Assembly: GCF_032452875.1 (NCBI RefSeq)
Contig: NC_083875.1
Span: forward strand, 76,344,178-76,408,177
Source of the DNA: Bos javanicus
Taxonomy: Eukaryota; Chordata; Mammalia; Artiodactyla; Bovidae
Reading direction: 5' to 3'
DNA length: 64,000 nucleotides
Positions 11,316 to 23,127 of this stretch are shown here, in pieces. The position numbers and the translations under genes are program-made. A model generated the notes under the pieces. The model ran no database searches. It worked only from the letters and a program-made list of their open reading frames with translations, and had not been told where the DNA came from. The number at the start of each line of letters is the position of its first letter. The first letter of the stretch is position 1.

Positions 11316-13252
11316 AATAAAACACATTTTTAATGCATCCTAAAAGGTTCTAGCTTTTTTCTTTTTTTAAGGCTCTAGTTTTAATGTGCAATATTCCCTA
11401 GAAGAAATAAACTGTATCTGCCTGACATGCAAAGTTAATACAGCTAGAGTTAGGTCTGCTCACGATCTTAAATAAGTCAGGGCAACCAGTCCTCTAAATG
11501 CCTCAGACTTTTATTAGAATTCAGAGTCCAATAAGTTATTTTGAACTTACCTAATTTGAGGTATCCAAAGAGAATGCTCTTCAGATAGGGATGACTCACT
11601 GACAGGAAGCTTCAAGTTGGTGAGGGAGTTTCTCAGGGTTCTGAAACTCTGGCTCCTACTTAGAATTTAGGGGAGAAGACAATATTGAAAATTATTGGGA
11701 CAATGAACTTTCTTAACCTCCATTTCTCTAACATAATAAGGAATGGGAAGAGTAAGATGATACAAAAGGTGAGAAAGCTCAATTGAACACCTTCCGTCCT
11801 AGGTCTGCCATGTATAAACCTCTGTGAGAGCACTTAGCTCACTCTTTGGTTGTCTGACTTCCCCTCAGCCTGCCCACTAAGAGTCTCAGTCTCCAGATAT
11901 TCTAATGATCTTTATATCTAGAATCAAGACAGGCAGAGGGGGTATTCTATATATGCGAAATAAATAAAGCAGAAATATTTAAACTAAAATATCCATTCTA
12001 TCTAAATAAATAATGGAAAGTCGTATCTTCATTCTGTTTATAAATAATTCCAATTTAGATTTGTATATGTTGTTCAATAAAAGACTAACATTCAAAAAAG
12101 TATTTGTTCTTTCACCGCTGAGCTAACCAACAGGACAGCAACAATCATGGCATTGATGGTCATAGAACAATCTAGTCCTTTCACAACTCAAAGAAGAAAA
12201 AAATACTATATGCTCTGTGCTTTGCTAAACCAAGCCAAAAAAAATTTTATTTTCAGAAACACTATAGAATTCATTTATGTATTTCAAATTACTAAAGGCA
12301 TTTTTACCTTTAAAATTGGGGTCCTCTATTCTTTTAGAATAAAAGAACTGGTTGGTTATGAAATCCTCTGAAACCTTAGCCAATATAAGACCATATGGAA
12401 ATACTTTTAAGGTATGAATAATAGCCCTTATATTTTTTTTTAAGTGGCTTAAGAATGTATTTTGTTTCTCCATAACTCACCAACAGTAATTTTTAAAATA
12501 ACAAAACAGGTAATACACATTAGTTTTAAAAGAATGTATTTTCTATTATACCAAGGTTAGTATTAGGGATTACTTGATATTTCAACTCTTAGGGACCTTT
12601 TTCAAATTCTAACTCAAAGCACTAAGTGAAAAATAACTTATTGTCACTCTGGCTCCCAAACTCTAAATGCTATCAAAAGTATCTTATTCTTTGCAATGAC
12701 CAAACTCATCTGTTCTTCCAGGGCTAGAATTGTAAAAAGCACTCAAAATCAAGACCATATTTCAAATTTTGCAGGTAAATCAACTGCTCCAAAGACCTAT
12801 TTAATTCAACTAGCTGAATTAAACAGTGTTTTTTAAAAACTAAGCTTCATGACCCCTGGTTGAAGTTAATTTGATAGTCTTAGAAAAAAAATCCTGTGGA
12901 TTTTGTAAATTTTTTTTCTACTGCAGAAGCAAGTTAACTATTTTACCTTCATGGATGCACTAGATATATCATGTCATGCTATAATAAAAACAGGTCTGCA
13001 GCAGGCCCTGGTAAGTAGCAGCTGCTTGATGCACATGAACAATATCATCTTTCTCCCATCTGGAAAGTCCAAATTCTTCATCAATTTCCCCCAGTCAAGG
13101 TATCTGCATTATCACCACAGAAGTTGTTCACTATTATTTTCTGTAAATATGGAGTAGTTGGTCTCCTCTGGTCATGGAGAACCCTGCCCTTGCCTAAGGC
13201 TCCCTTCCCTCCAGAAAAAAAAAAAAAAAAGATGAAGATAAAAAGTTATTAC

Positions 13253-13875
13253 CTGATATAGGAATGAGGGATTCCGTAGTTATACCCTGAAACATGAGAG
13301 ACTCTTTGAATAACTGAACTATCACAATCCCCTTGTACTGGAGAAAAGTGATTTGATGAAAAGGGTGAAATCTTAGCTGCTTTTTCTATGTTGGAATCAG
13401 CGGCTGCGGCATTCAGAATTCCTGTTTGTGTATGGTACTGGGAATCATCTGGTAGCATGTGCTCCAGTACTTTTATGTAGTTAGACTTCTGTTCACTTGC
13501 AGAAAAATCTGATAAATCACACAGTTCAAACTGATTGTTGCTGGTAGTTCTGTCTTTGTTGTCAGCAGGAGAATCAAAATGCAGTTGCCTTCGAGGGCCA
13601 GATCTGGATTTCTGAGGCTTGACACACAGATTGCTTGTTTGAAGACGAGAGTCTGGGCTACTGACTGCTTTATCTTCTTCCTGCATAATCTTAATGATTT
13701 TGATAAGTTGGAAGAGACGTTTGCGGTCGTTCATGTCATGGACTCCCAATTTGGAGTAGTCCTTCATTGTAACGTTGGCTAATTCATCTATTTTCTGAAG
13801 GCCAAGGGCAGTAAAATGAGGATAATACTGTGCTAGTTCAGCTTCACAAAGACATTCATACAACCAGGATGTCAT
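13253..13875 (-). CDS. KIF24: KIF24 coding exon 2 with initiator ATG and SAM domain
   Basis: First coding exon. The exon itself runs 13900-13253, with acceptor tttctcttcag before GGTTTATAG and donor ATCAG|gtaata; 25 nt of 5' UTR precede the ATG at 13875. It encodes 207 residues plus two bases. Residues 1 to about 65 (starting MTSWLYECLCEAELAQYY) form a SAM domain, with the typical helix pattern up to ...RKRLFQLIKIIKIM, as in other KIF24 proteins. A low-complexity, Ser/Asp-rich linker follows. SAM domains mediate protein-protein contacts; in KIF24 this region precedes the motor. The stop codon seen on reading through lies in the intron and is not used. Confidence 0.95.
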
Positions 13876-15147
13876 TTTTGTGAACGGGTTTCTATAAACC
13901 CTGAAGAGAAAAAAAATTCATTCACTTGAAATATAGTATATATAATACAATTATTCCTTAAAAAAAAAAGAGAACCACAAAAGAAATATGCAGCAAAATC
14001 CATTCCAGCATTCCAGGTTTTTAATAAATACATTTTTCTTTTAAAATGATTACATAGCATAATGTATAAACATGCTTATAATGCATTTGTAGTAATTTGT
14101 CCTTTGTTTAATAAAAAGAGACTTTCAATTATGTATACACATAGGTACATGAACGCATAACACAAATCACTTACTTATTCTAGGGAGTTCCTTCCAACCT
14201 TGCAATGTCTACTTAACATATACCACAAACTACTGAAACCTTGTCCCCAACTGCTGATTGTTACAGGACTAATTTTAGATGTTCAAGTTAATATCAAGGC
14301 ATGTCGCACAACTGTTTCCCATGATTAACGAACAAAGGCTAAGAACTGTTTCAAAATGGAAAGCAGAATTAGTGACTCACAGAGGATCATGAATATAATT
14401 CAGAGAAAATCACATTTGTATATTCTGAGTACTGGTAGAAGTTAGTTGAATAAAGAGGTAAAAACATCATTAATTTAGAATCTACTAATTCAGGATTTTC
14501 AGATCATTTTAAAACGCAGGTGTTCGTAGATGTCTACCTATATACAGAACATGAATAAGAGAATTTACCTAGGAAATTAATACCATGGTCAAAAATTTTA
14601 ATGGCTATACACTAAAATGTTTAAAAAATTTAACATAAGATATTTAATTAAATACTAACAAACGATGTGGTAATAACACGTAATCCTAGCCTATTATTAA
14701 AGTCAGGACCCTGGGGAGTTCTTCGTATCACTGTTAATCAAGTTCAAGTTCATAAGAATATTGAAAGGTAAGTAAACTACATTTTCTTTAAAAAATTTTT
14801 TTAAATACTTCAGTTTTCAAATTCTGTTAGTTCTTGGTAAAGCTTTTCTGTTTTTCATTTTAATTTATATTTTATCTTCCTTCTAGGAGAAACAGAAAAA
14901 GAGGTGAGGGCCAGGTAAAAATGGTAATAAAAAGACCCTGAGTAACAAACTTTGGAGGAAATGGTCAAAGGGGCTAAAAAGCACATTTTAAACTCATCCC
15001 ACCCTTTTCCATTTGTGGTAGATGAAAAAAGAAAAATTCTTTGCAGGGCTCTCCACCAAGAGATGAAATTTACTTCTGTTGCATTAAGGCTGGCCTTGTG
15101 ACATTTTGGCCAACAGAAAGTGGTGGAAATGACACTATGTGACTTAT

Positions 15148-15427
15148 GCTGCTACTGCTGCTGCTAAGTCGCTTCAGTCGTGTCCGACTCTGTGCGACCC
15201 CATAGACGGCAGCCCACCAGGCTCCCCCGTCCCTGGGATTCTCCAGGCAAGAACACTAGAGTGGGTTGCCATTTCCTTCTCCAAGGCATGAAAGTGAAAA
15301 ATGAAAGTGAAGTCGCTCAGTCGTGTCCGACTCTTCGAGACCCCGTGGACTGCAGCCTACCAGGCTCCTCTGTCCCTGGGATTTTCCAGGCAAGAGTACT
15401 GGAGTGGGTTGCCATTGCCTTCTCCAG
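15148..15427 (-). mobile_element. BOV-A2 SINE
   Basis: Two reverse Bov-A monomers with a (GCT)n end. Flanked by the perfect duplication ATGTGACTTAT at 15137-15147 and 15428-15438. Confidence 0.93.
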
Positions 15428-15459
15428 ATGTGACTTATAGACCTAGTCAAGAGCCCTTG

Positions 15460-17585
15460 TACTGCTGTCAGTCACTAACTCCTGTCTGACTCTGCGACCC
15501 TGTGGACTGAGCACTCCAGGCTTCCCAGTTCTACACTATCTCCTGGAGTTTGCTCAAACTCATGTACATTGAGTCGGTGACCATCCAACCATCTCATCCT
15601 CTGCCACCTTCTTCTCCTGCCTTCAATCATTCCCAGTATCAGGATATTTTCCAATGAGTCAGCTCTTTGCATCAGGTGGCTTAAATATTGGAGCTTCAGC
15701 ATTAATTCTTCCAATGAATATTCAGAACTGATTTCCTTTAGGATTGACTGGCTTGATGTCCTTGCAGTCCAAGGGACTCGCAAGAGTCCTCTCCAACACC
15801 ACAGTTTAAAAGCATCAATTCTTTGAGATAGTGATGGACAGGGAAGCCTGGCGTGCTGCAGTCCATGGGGTCGCAGAGAGTTGGACATGTCTGAGCGACT
15901 GAACTGAACTGACAGCCTTCTTTACGGTCCGACTCACACATCCATCCATGATTACTGTATAAATCATAGCTTTGACAATACGGACCTTTGTTGGCAAAGT
16001 GATGTCTCTGCTTTTTAATCCACTGTCTAGGTTTTTTCATAGCTTTTCTTCCAAGGAGCAAGCATTTTTTAATTTCATGGCTGTAGTCACCATCCACAGT
16101 GATTCTGGAGCTCAAGAAAATAAAGTTTGTCACTGTTTGCATTGTTTCCTTATCTGTTTGCCATAAAGTTATGGGACTAGATGCCATTATCTTAGTTTTT
16201 TGAATATTGAGTTTCAAAGCCAGCTTTTTCACTCTGTTTCACCTTCATCAAGAGGTTCTTTAGTTCCTCTTTGCTTTCTACCATAAGGGTGGTTTCATCT
16301 GCATATCTGAGGTTATTGATATTTCTTCCAGCAATCCTGATTCCAGCTTCTGAGTCATCCAGCCCAACATTTCACATGATGTACTCTCCATAGAAGTTAA
16401 ATAACCTGGGTGACAATTTACAGTCTTAACATACTTCTTTCCCAATTTGGACCAATCTGTTGTTCCATGTCTGGTACTAACCGTTCCTTCTTGGCCTTCA
16501 TACAGGTTTATCAGGAGGCAGGTAAAGTTATCTGGTACTCCTATCTCTTTAAGAATTTTCCATAGTTTGTTGTAATCCACATAAAGTCTTTAGTATAGTC
16601 AGTGAAGCAGATGTTTTTCTGGAATTCCTTTGCTTCCTCCATGATCCAACGAATGTTGGCAATTTAATCTCTGGTTCCTCTGCCTTTTTTAAAATCAGCT
16701 TGTAGATCTGTAAGTTTTTGGTTCACATACTGCTGAAACCTAGCTTGAAGCATTTTGAGCATAATCTTGCTAGCATGTGAAATGAGCACAATTGTACAGT
16801 AGCTTGAATATTCTTTGGCATTGTCTTTAAGAATAGAATGAAAACTGACCTTTTCCAGTCCTGTGGCCACTGCTAAGTGTCCAAATTTGCTAACATATTG
16901 AGTGCAGCACTTAAACAGCATCATCGTTTAGGATTTGAAATAGCTCAACTGGAATTTTATCATCTCCTCTAGTTTTGTTCGTAGTGATGCTTCCAAAGGC
17001 CCACTTGACTTCACATTCCAGGATGTCTGGCTCTAGAGTGATTGCACCATCATGGTTATCCAAGTTGTTAAGATTATTTTTGTATAGTTCTTCTGTGTAT
17101 TCTTGCCACCTCTTCTTAACCTCTTCTGCTTCTGTTAGGTCCTTAACATTTCTGTCCTTTACTGTGCTCATCCTTGCATGAAATGTTCCCTTGATATCTC
17201 CAGTTTTCTCAAAGAGATGTCTAGTCTTTCCCATTCTATTGTTTTCCTCTATTTCTCTGCATTGTTCATTGAAGAAGGCCTTCTTATCTCTCCTTGCTAT
17301 TCTCTGAAACTCTGTATTCAGTTGGGTAAATCTTTCCCTTTCTCCTTTGCCTTTTCTTTCTATTCTTTCCTCAGCTATTTGTAAAGCCTCCCCAGACAAC
17401 TTGCATTTCTTTTTCTTGGGGATGTTTTTGGTCATTGGCTCCTGTACAATGTTACGAATCTGTGTCCATAGTTCAGGCACTCTGTCTACCAGATCTAATC
17501 CCTTAAATCTATCTGTCACCTCTACTGTATAATGATAAGGGATTTGATTTAGGTCATACCTTAATGGCCTAGTGGTTTTCCCTCA
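15460..17585 (-). mobile_element. BovB LINE, 5'-truncated
   Basis: Minus-strand copy from the 3' unit through reverse transcriptase to the linker region near the sequence aaaccactaggcc. Frameshifts and a BovB-tail insertion at about 15826-15914 break it. It is in the same orientation as KIF24. Confidence 0.9.
15826..15914 (+). repeat. BovB/Bov-A tail nested in a BovB
   Basis: A forward-orientation tail (gatggacagggaagcctgg to gactgaactgaactgac) interrupts the reverse BovB between ...atcaattctttg and cagccttctttacgg. No clear duplication is seen. Confidence 0.8.
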
Positions 17586-17587
17586 GA

Positions 17588-20575
17588 TCAAACAGATCAG
17601 TCGCTCAGTCATGTCCAACTCTTTGCGACCTCATGAATCGCAGCACGCCAGGCCTCCCTGTCCATCACCAACTCCCGGAGTTCACTCAGACTCACGTCCA
17701 TCAAGTCAGTGATGCCATCCAGCCATCTCATCCTCTGTCGTCCCCTTCTCCTCCTGCCCCCAATCCCTCCCAGCATCAGAGTCTTTTCCAATGAGTCAAC
17801 TCTTCGCATGAAGTGGCCAAAGTACTGGAGTTTCAGCTTTAGCATCGTTCCTTCCAAAGAAATCCCAGGGCTGATCTCCTTCAGAATGGACTGGTTGGAT
17901 CTCCTGGCAGTCCAAGGGACTCTCAAGAGTCTTCTCCAACACCACAGTTCAAAAGCATCAATTTTTCGGCACTCAGTCTTCTTCACAGTCCAACTCTCAC
18001 ATCCATACATGACCACTGGAAAAACCATAGCCTTGACTAGACAGACCTTTGTTGGCAAAGTAATGTCTCTGCTTTTCAATATGCTATCTAGGTTGGTCAT
18101 AACTTTCCTTCCAAGGAGTAAGCGTCTTTTAATTTCATGGCTGCAGTCACCATCTGTAGTGATTTGGGAGCCCCCCAAAAATAAAGTCTGACACTGTTTC
18201 CACTGTTTCCCCATCTATTTCCCATGAAGTGATGGGACCGGATGCCATGATCTTTGTTTTATGAATGTTGAGCTTTAAGCCAACTTTTTCACTCTCCACT
18301 TTCACTTTCATCAAGAGGCTTTTGAGTTCCTCTTCACTTTCTGCCATAAGGGTTGTGTCATCTGCATATCTGAGGTTTCTGATATTTCTCCTGGTAATCT
18401 TGATTCCCGTTTGTGTTTCTTCCAGTCCAGCGTTTCTCATGATGTACTCTGCATAGAAGTTAAATAAACAGGGTGACAATATACAGCCTTGACAAACTCC
18501 TTTTCCTATTTGGAACCAGTCTGTTGTTCCATGTCCAGTTCTAACTGTTGCTTCCTGACCTGCATACAAAATCTTCTCAAGAGGCAGATCAGGTGGTCTG
18601 GTATTCCCATCTCCTTCAGAATTTTCCAAAAAAAAAAAAAAAAAAAAGAATTTTCCACAGTTGATTGTTATCCACACAGTCAAAGGCTTTGGCATAGTCA
18701 ATAAAGCAGAAATAGATGCTTTTCTGGAACTCTCTTGCTTTTTCCATGATCCAGCAGATGTTGGCAATTTGGTCTCTGGTCCCTCTGCCTTTTCTAAAAC
18801 CAGCTTGAACATCAGGAAGTTCACGGTTCATATATTGCTGAAGCCTGGCTTGGAGAATTTTGAGCATTACTTTACTAGCATGTGAGATGAGTGCAATTGT
18901 GCAGTAGTTTGAACATTCTTTGGCATTGCCTTTCTTTGGGATTGGAATGAACATTGACCTTTTCCAGTCCTGTGGCCACTGCTGAGTTTTCCAAATTTGC
19001 TGGCATATTGAGTGCAGCACTTTCACAGCATCATCTTTCAGGATTTGGAATAGCTCAACTGGAATTCCATCACCTCCACTAGCTTTGTTCGTAGTGATGT
19101 TTTCTGAGGCCCATTTGACTTCACATTCCAGGATGTCTGGCTCTAGGTGAGTGATCACACCATCGTGATTATCTGGGTCGTGAAGATCTTTTTTGTACAG
19201 TTCTTCTGTGTATTCTTGCCATCTCTTCTTATATCTTCTGCTTCTGTTAGGTCCATACCATTTCTGTCCTTTATCGAGCCCATCTTTGCATGAAATGTTC
19301 CTTTGGTATCTCTGATTTTCTTGAAGAGATCCCTAGTCTTTCCCATTCTGTTGTTTTCCTCTATTTCTTTGCATTGATCGCTGAAGAAGGCTTTCTTATC
19401 TCTTCTTGCTATTCTCTGGAACTCTGCATTCATATGTTTATATCTTTCCTTTTCTCCTTTGCTTTTCGCTTCTCTTCTTTTCACACTTTCTTCAATTTAA
19501 GCCTGAATTTTTCAATAAGGAGTTCATGATCTGAGCCACAGTCAGCTCCCGGTCTTGTTCCTGCTGACTGTATAGCACTTCTCCATCTTTTGACTACAAA
19601 GAACATAATCAATCTGATTTTGGTACTGACCATCTGGTGATGTCCATGTGTAGGCTGTCTCTTGTGTTGTTGGAAAAGGGTATTTGGTATGGCAAGCATG
19701 TTCTCTTGACAAGACTGTTAGCCTTTGCCCTGCTTCATTTTGTACTTCAAGGCCAAACTTGCTTGTTATTCCAGGTTATCTCTTGATTTCCTACTTTTGC
19801 ATTCCAATCCCCTATGATTACACAGACATCTTTTTTTTAGTGTTATTTCTAGAGGGTTTTATAGGTCTTCATGGAACCATTCAACATCAGCTTCCTCAAC
19901 ATCAGTAGTTGAGGCGTAGACTTGAATTGCTGTAATACTGAATGTTTTACCTTGGAAACGAAATGAGATTCTGTTGTTTTTGAAATTGTACCCAAGTACT
20001 GGATTTCAGATTCTTTTGTTGACTATGAGGGCTACTCCATTTCTTCTAAGGGATTCTTGCCCACAGAAGTAAATATAATGGTCATCTGAATTAAATTTGC
20101 CCATTCTCATCCATTTTAGTTCAGTGATTCCTAAAGATGTTGATGTTCAACACTGCCGTCTCCTTCTTGACCATGTCCAATTTACCTTGATTCACGGACC
20201 TAACATTCCAGGTTCCTATGCAATATTGTTCTTTATAACATTAGACTCTACTTTCACCACGAGACACGTCCATAACTGAGCGTTGTTTCCTCTTGGCCCA
20301 GCTGCTTCATTCTATCTGGAGCTATTAGTAATTGACCTCCATTCTTCCCCAGTAGCATACTGGACACCTTCTGACCTGAGGGGTCTTCCAGTGTCATGTC
20401 TTTTTGCCTTTATATACTGTTCATGTTCTCGAGGCAAGAATACTGGACTGGGTTGCCATTTCCTCCTCCACTGGATGTTCTGTCAGAACTCTTCACTATG
20501 ACCTGTCTGTCTTGGGTGGTCCTGCACAGCATGGCTCATAGCTTTATTGAGTTATGAAAGCCCCTTCACCACAAC
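17588..20575 (-). mobile_element. BovB LINE, nearly full length
   Basis: The longest BovB in the window, about 3.0 kb. On the minus strand it retains the C-terminal part of the AP-type endonuclease (GADCGSDHELLI, with the catalytic SDH motif, near 19,540), the linker, and reverse transcriptase with RYADD (near 18,365). Frameshifts and an 18-nt A-run insertion disrupt it. It directly abuts the preceding BovB, head to tail. Confidence 0.92.
18618..18657 (+). repeat. Poly(A) insertion flanked by an 11-bp duplication
   Basis: AGAATTTTCCA at 18618-18628 is repeated at 18647-18657 with only A residues between. The three other BovB copies continue from this motif without the A run, so it is an insertion into the element. 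Confidence 0.85.
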
Positions 20576-20589
20576 AAGGTGATCTACTT

Positions 20590-20655
20590 TGCTGTACATC
20601 AAAAATCAATACAACATTGTAAATCAACTATACTCCAAAAAAATTTTTTTAAATA
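20590..20655 (+). repeat. L1 3'-end scrap
   Basis: aacattgtaaatcaactatac followed by an A/T-rich tail; the same motif recurs at about 45190-45250. Confidence 0.55.
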
Positions 20656-20802
20656 GATATGCTTTGTATCACATTTCTTTCCATGTCACAAAAAGTCCAG
20701 CTCCTCCCTTCTTCTGGGATAATGATCAGAATCATTCCAGGAACTTTAAGAAATATAGATACCTGAGCCCCATCCCAGATCCATAAGAAAACAAAAAAAC
20801 AG

Positions 20803-21125
20803 GGACTTCCCTGGTGGTCCAGTTGTTAACAGTCTGCCTCCCAATGCAGGAGACACAGGTTTGATCCTTGGTTCAGGAAGATTCCACACACCATGAAGCA
20901 ACTAAGCCTGTGTACCACAACTACTGAGTCTGTGCTCTGGAGCCCAAGATCTGCAACTACTGAAGCCTGCATGCTCTAGAGTCTGTGCTCTGCAACAAGA
21001 GAAGCCACCTCAATGAGAAGCCCGTGCACCACAACTTGAGAGTAGCTTCCACTCACCAGAGTGAGAGAAAGCCCGTGCACATCAATGAAGACCCACTGCA
21101 ATCAAAAAAATAAAGATTTTTTAAA
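20803..21125 (+). mobile_element. CHR-2-type tRNA SINE, near full length
   Basis: Starts ggacttccctggtggtccag and includes the long body (gcaactaagcctgtgtacc, gagaagcccgtgcaccac). Ends in ataaagattttttaaaa. Confidence 0.85.
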
Positions 21126-21403
21126 AAGTATTCTATAAATGTATTCATTATGCAGCACACAGATTCTGTAAAGCATTTACTAAGTGCCCGGCAAATAGCA
21201 GGCATAGTGATCTACCTATAGCATTTTAAAATACTTTCCTTATAAAAAATTTCAAACATCACAAAAGTAAGCAGAATTGTACCATGAACTCCCATGTTAT
21301 CTACCCATAGATTCTTCAGTTATCAAAATTTCCCACACTTGCTTCTCCTATTCTTTCTTTCCTTTGCTGGAATATTTTAAAAGTAAATCCTAGTTATGTC
21401 ATT

Positions 21404-21596
21404 GGGGTCGCTAAGAGTCGGACACAACTGAGCGACTTCACTTTCACGCATTGGAGAAGGAAATGGCAACCCACTCCAGTGTTCTTGCCTGGAGAATCCC
21501 AGGGACGGCGGAGCCTAGTGGGCTGCCATCTATGGGGTCGCACAGAGTCAGACACGACTGAAGCGACTTAGCAGCAGCAGCAGCAGCGGCCGCAGA
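21404..21596 (+). mobile_element. BOV-A2 SINE, truncated
   Basis: Forward Bov-A units ending in (AGC)n and gcggccgc. Flanked by TATGTCATT at 21395-21403 and 21597-21605. Confidence 0.9.
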
Positions 21597-21719
21597 TATG
21601 TCATTTCACTTCTAAATTTTCTAAACAGATATTTTGTAATGTAATCCTAGTGCCATTATTATACCTAGTAAATTTAAAACTAATTCTTTGGTATTTTATA
21701 TTCCACCCATAATATAATT

Positions 21720-21850
21720 TACCCAATTATCTAAAAGAAAATCTCTATTTATATTTAAACATATAATGCATATATATTTTAAAGTATCTTTAAAATATAT
21801 ATAATATTTTATATATTTATATAAAAATACAAAAGTATTTTTTTGTTCAA
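21720..21850. repeat. AT-rich low-complexity stretch
   Basis: Runs of TA/TAT dominated sequence without other content. Confidence 0.8.
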
Positions 21851-21986
21851 ATCAGGATAAAAACAAGGATCATGAATTTCACTGTTATGTCTCCTTTTTT
21901 CTCACTGGGCAGTACCCCATTCTTTCTTTTTTCCTTTATATTCCACTGACTTAACACAGAAACCAAATATGTCCTAAGTATGAGAT

Positions 21987-22252
21987 GCTGCTGCTGCTGC
22001 TGCTAAGTCGCTTCAGTCGTGTCTGACTCTGTGCGACCCCATAGATGGCAGCCCACTAGGCTCCGCCGTCCCTGGGATTCTCCAGGCAAGAACACTGGAG
22101 TGGGTTGCCATTTCCTTCTCCAATGCGTGAAAGTGAAGTCGCTCAGTCGTGTCCGACTCTTAGCGACCTCATGGACTGCAGCCTACCAGGCTCCTCTGTC
22201 CATGGGATTTTCCAGGCAAGAGTACTGGAGTGGGGTGCCATTGCCTTCTCCA
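21987..22252 (-). mobile_element. BOV-A2 SINE
   Basis: Reverse copy with (GCT)n start. Imperfect 11-bp duplication AAGTATGAGAT (21976-21986) and AAGTTTGGGAT (22253-22263). Confidence 0.9.
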
Positions 22253-23127
22253 AAGTTTGGGATATACTACACTAAAAAAATTCCTCATTGTTCATCTGAA
22301 ATTCACATTTATCTAAGTGTCCTATTTTTTATGCTGGCTTAATCTGGCAACTCTATATTTGGATCAAGTTCCACAATTTGGGCAAAAATATTTCATAGGT
22401 GTTACCATGTGCTTCATAGTATATCACACCAGAATACATTCAATGTCTGCAAATTGCAGACTGATTTCCTTCATTGCAAAGTACTCTCATCAACCAAATA
22501 ATCCAATGGTTTCATCCACTGATGACTGTTATCTGCCTCAATCATTTCACTGGGATTGCAAAACGGTGGTTTTCTGCACCTATCACTCTTTTTGGAATTT
22601 TCCTGTAAAGAAAAACTTTCTGTCAACAACTAGGGCCATTTGATTATCCAAAGTAGAGTCTGCACATGAAGGCAGGCATAAGAGTGTTCTTTCTAATTTC
22701 TAATTTTCAGACTTAAGTAATGGCTAGTTATTTTGGATGGTGTCCAATGAGTTCTTTTGGAGTTTTGCTTTTGTTTCTTTTGGTGGGGGGAATTCAAATT
22801 CATTATTAACTCATGGGTTTTTATATATTTCAAGTGTTTCAATCAATTGTCTTAGTCTTTGAGAGTTTCATCTTGTATATTTCCTGGCCAAAATCTAAAA
22901 TAAGCTTTCTTTCAAGAAATATGTATTTCTGTTTTTGGAAGTAACTGCCCTTTGTCCCACATCCAGCTAAAGGTTATGTATGCCTGTCTTAAGCAGAGAG
23001 GGCCTGGGCATTAGCAAAAGAGGGAAAAGAATGAGCACAACGACAATGGCCTTTATCTTCCCTTTGGAGATAGGAAGAATTCTATACAGCCACAAGTAGC
23101 TAATCTAGAATAGACACTACTTACTGC

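Larger units (their letters stand above)
9719..13252 (-). other. KIF24: KIF24 intron 2
   Basis: 3.5-kb intron with one BOV-A2 (about 10213-10486) and one tRNA-type SINE (about 11195-11315). The rest, notably 10500-11190 and 11320-12950, is AT-rich with no feature I can support. A 17-nt A run at 13214-13230 becomes a T run just inside the 5' end of the intron on the transcribed strand. Confidence 0.8.

Noticed and set aside
12225..12473. Open frame in KIF24 intron 2 resembling a small protein
   Set aside because: AT-rich Lys/Phe/Ile reading typical of chance in this DNA; no supporting signal.
13579..13782. Plus-strand open frame across the KIF24 SAM exon
   Set aside because: It is antisense to a well-supported coding exon and has no recognisable content.
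10206..22257. Repeated similar 60-130 bp units that might suggest an array
   Set aside because: They are the two monomers of BOV-A2 and scattered Bov-A copies, irregular in spacing and orientation; not a CRISPR or tandem array.
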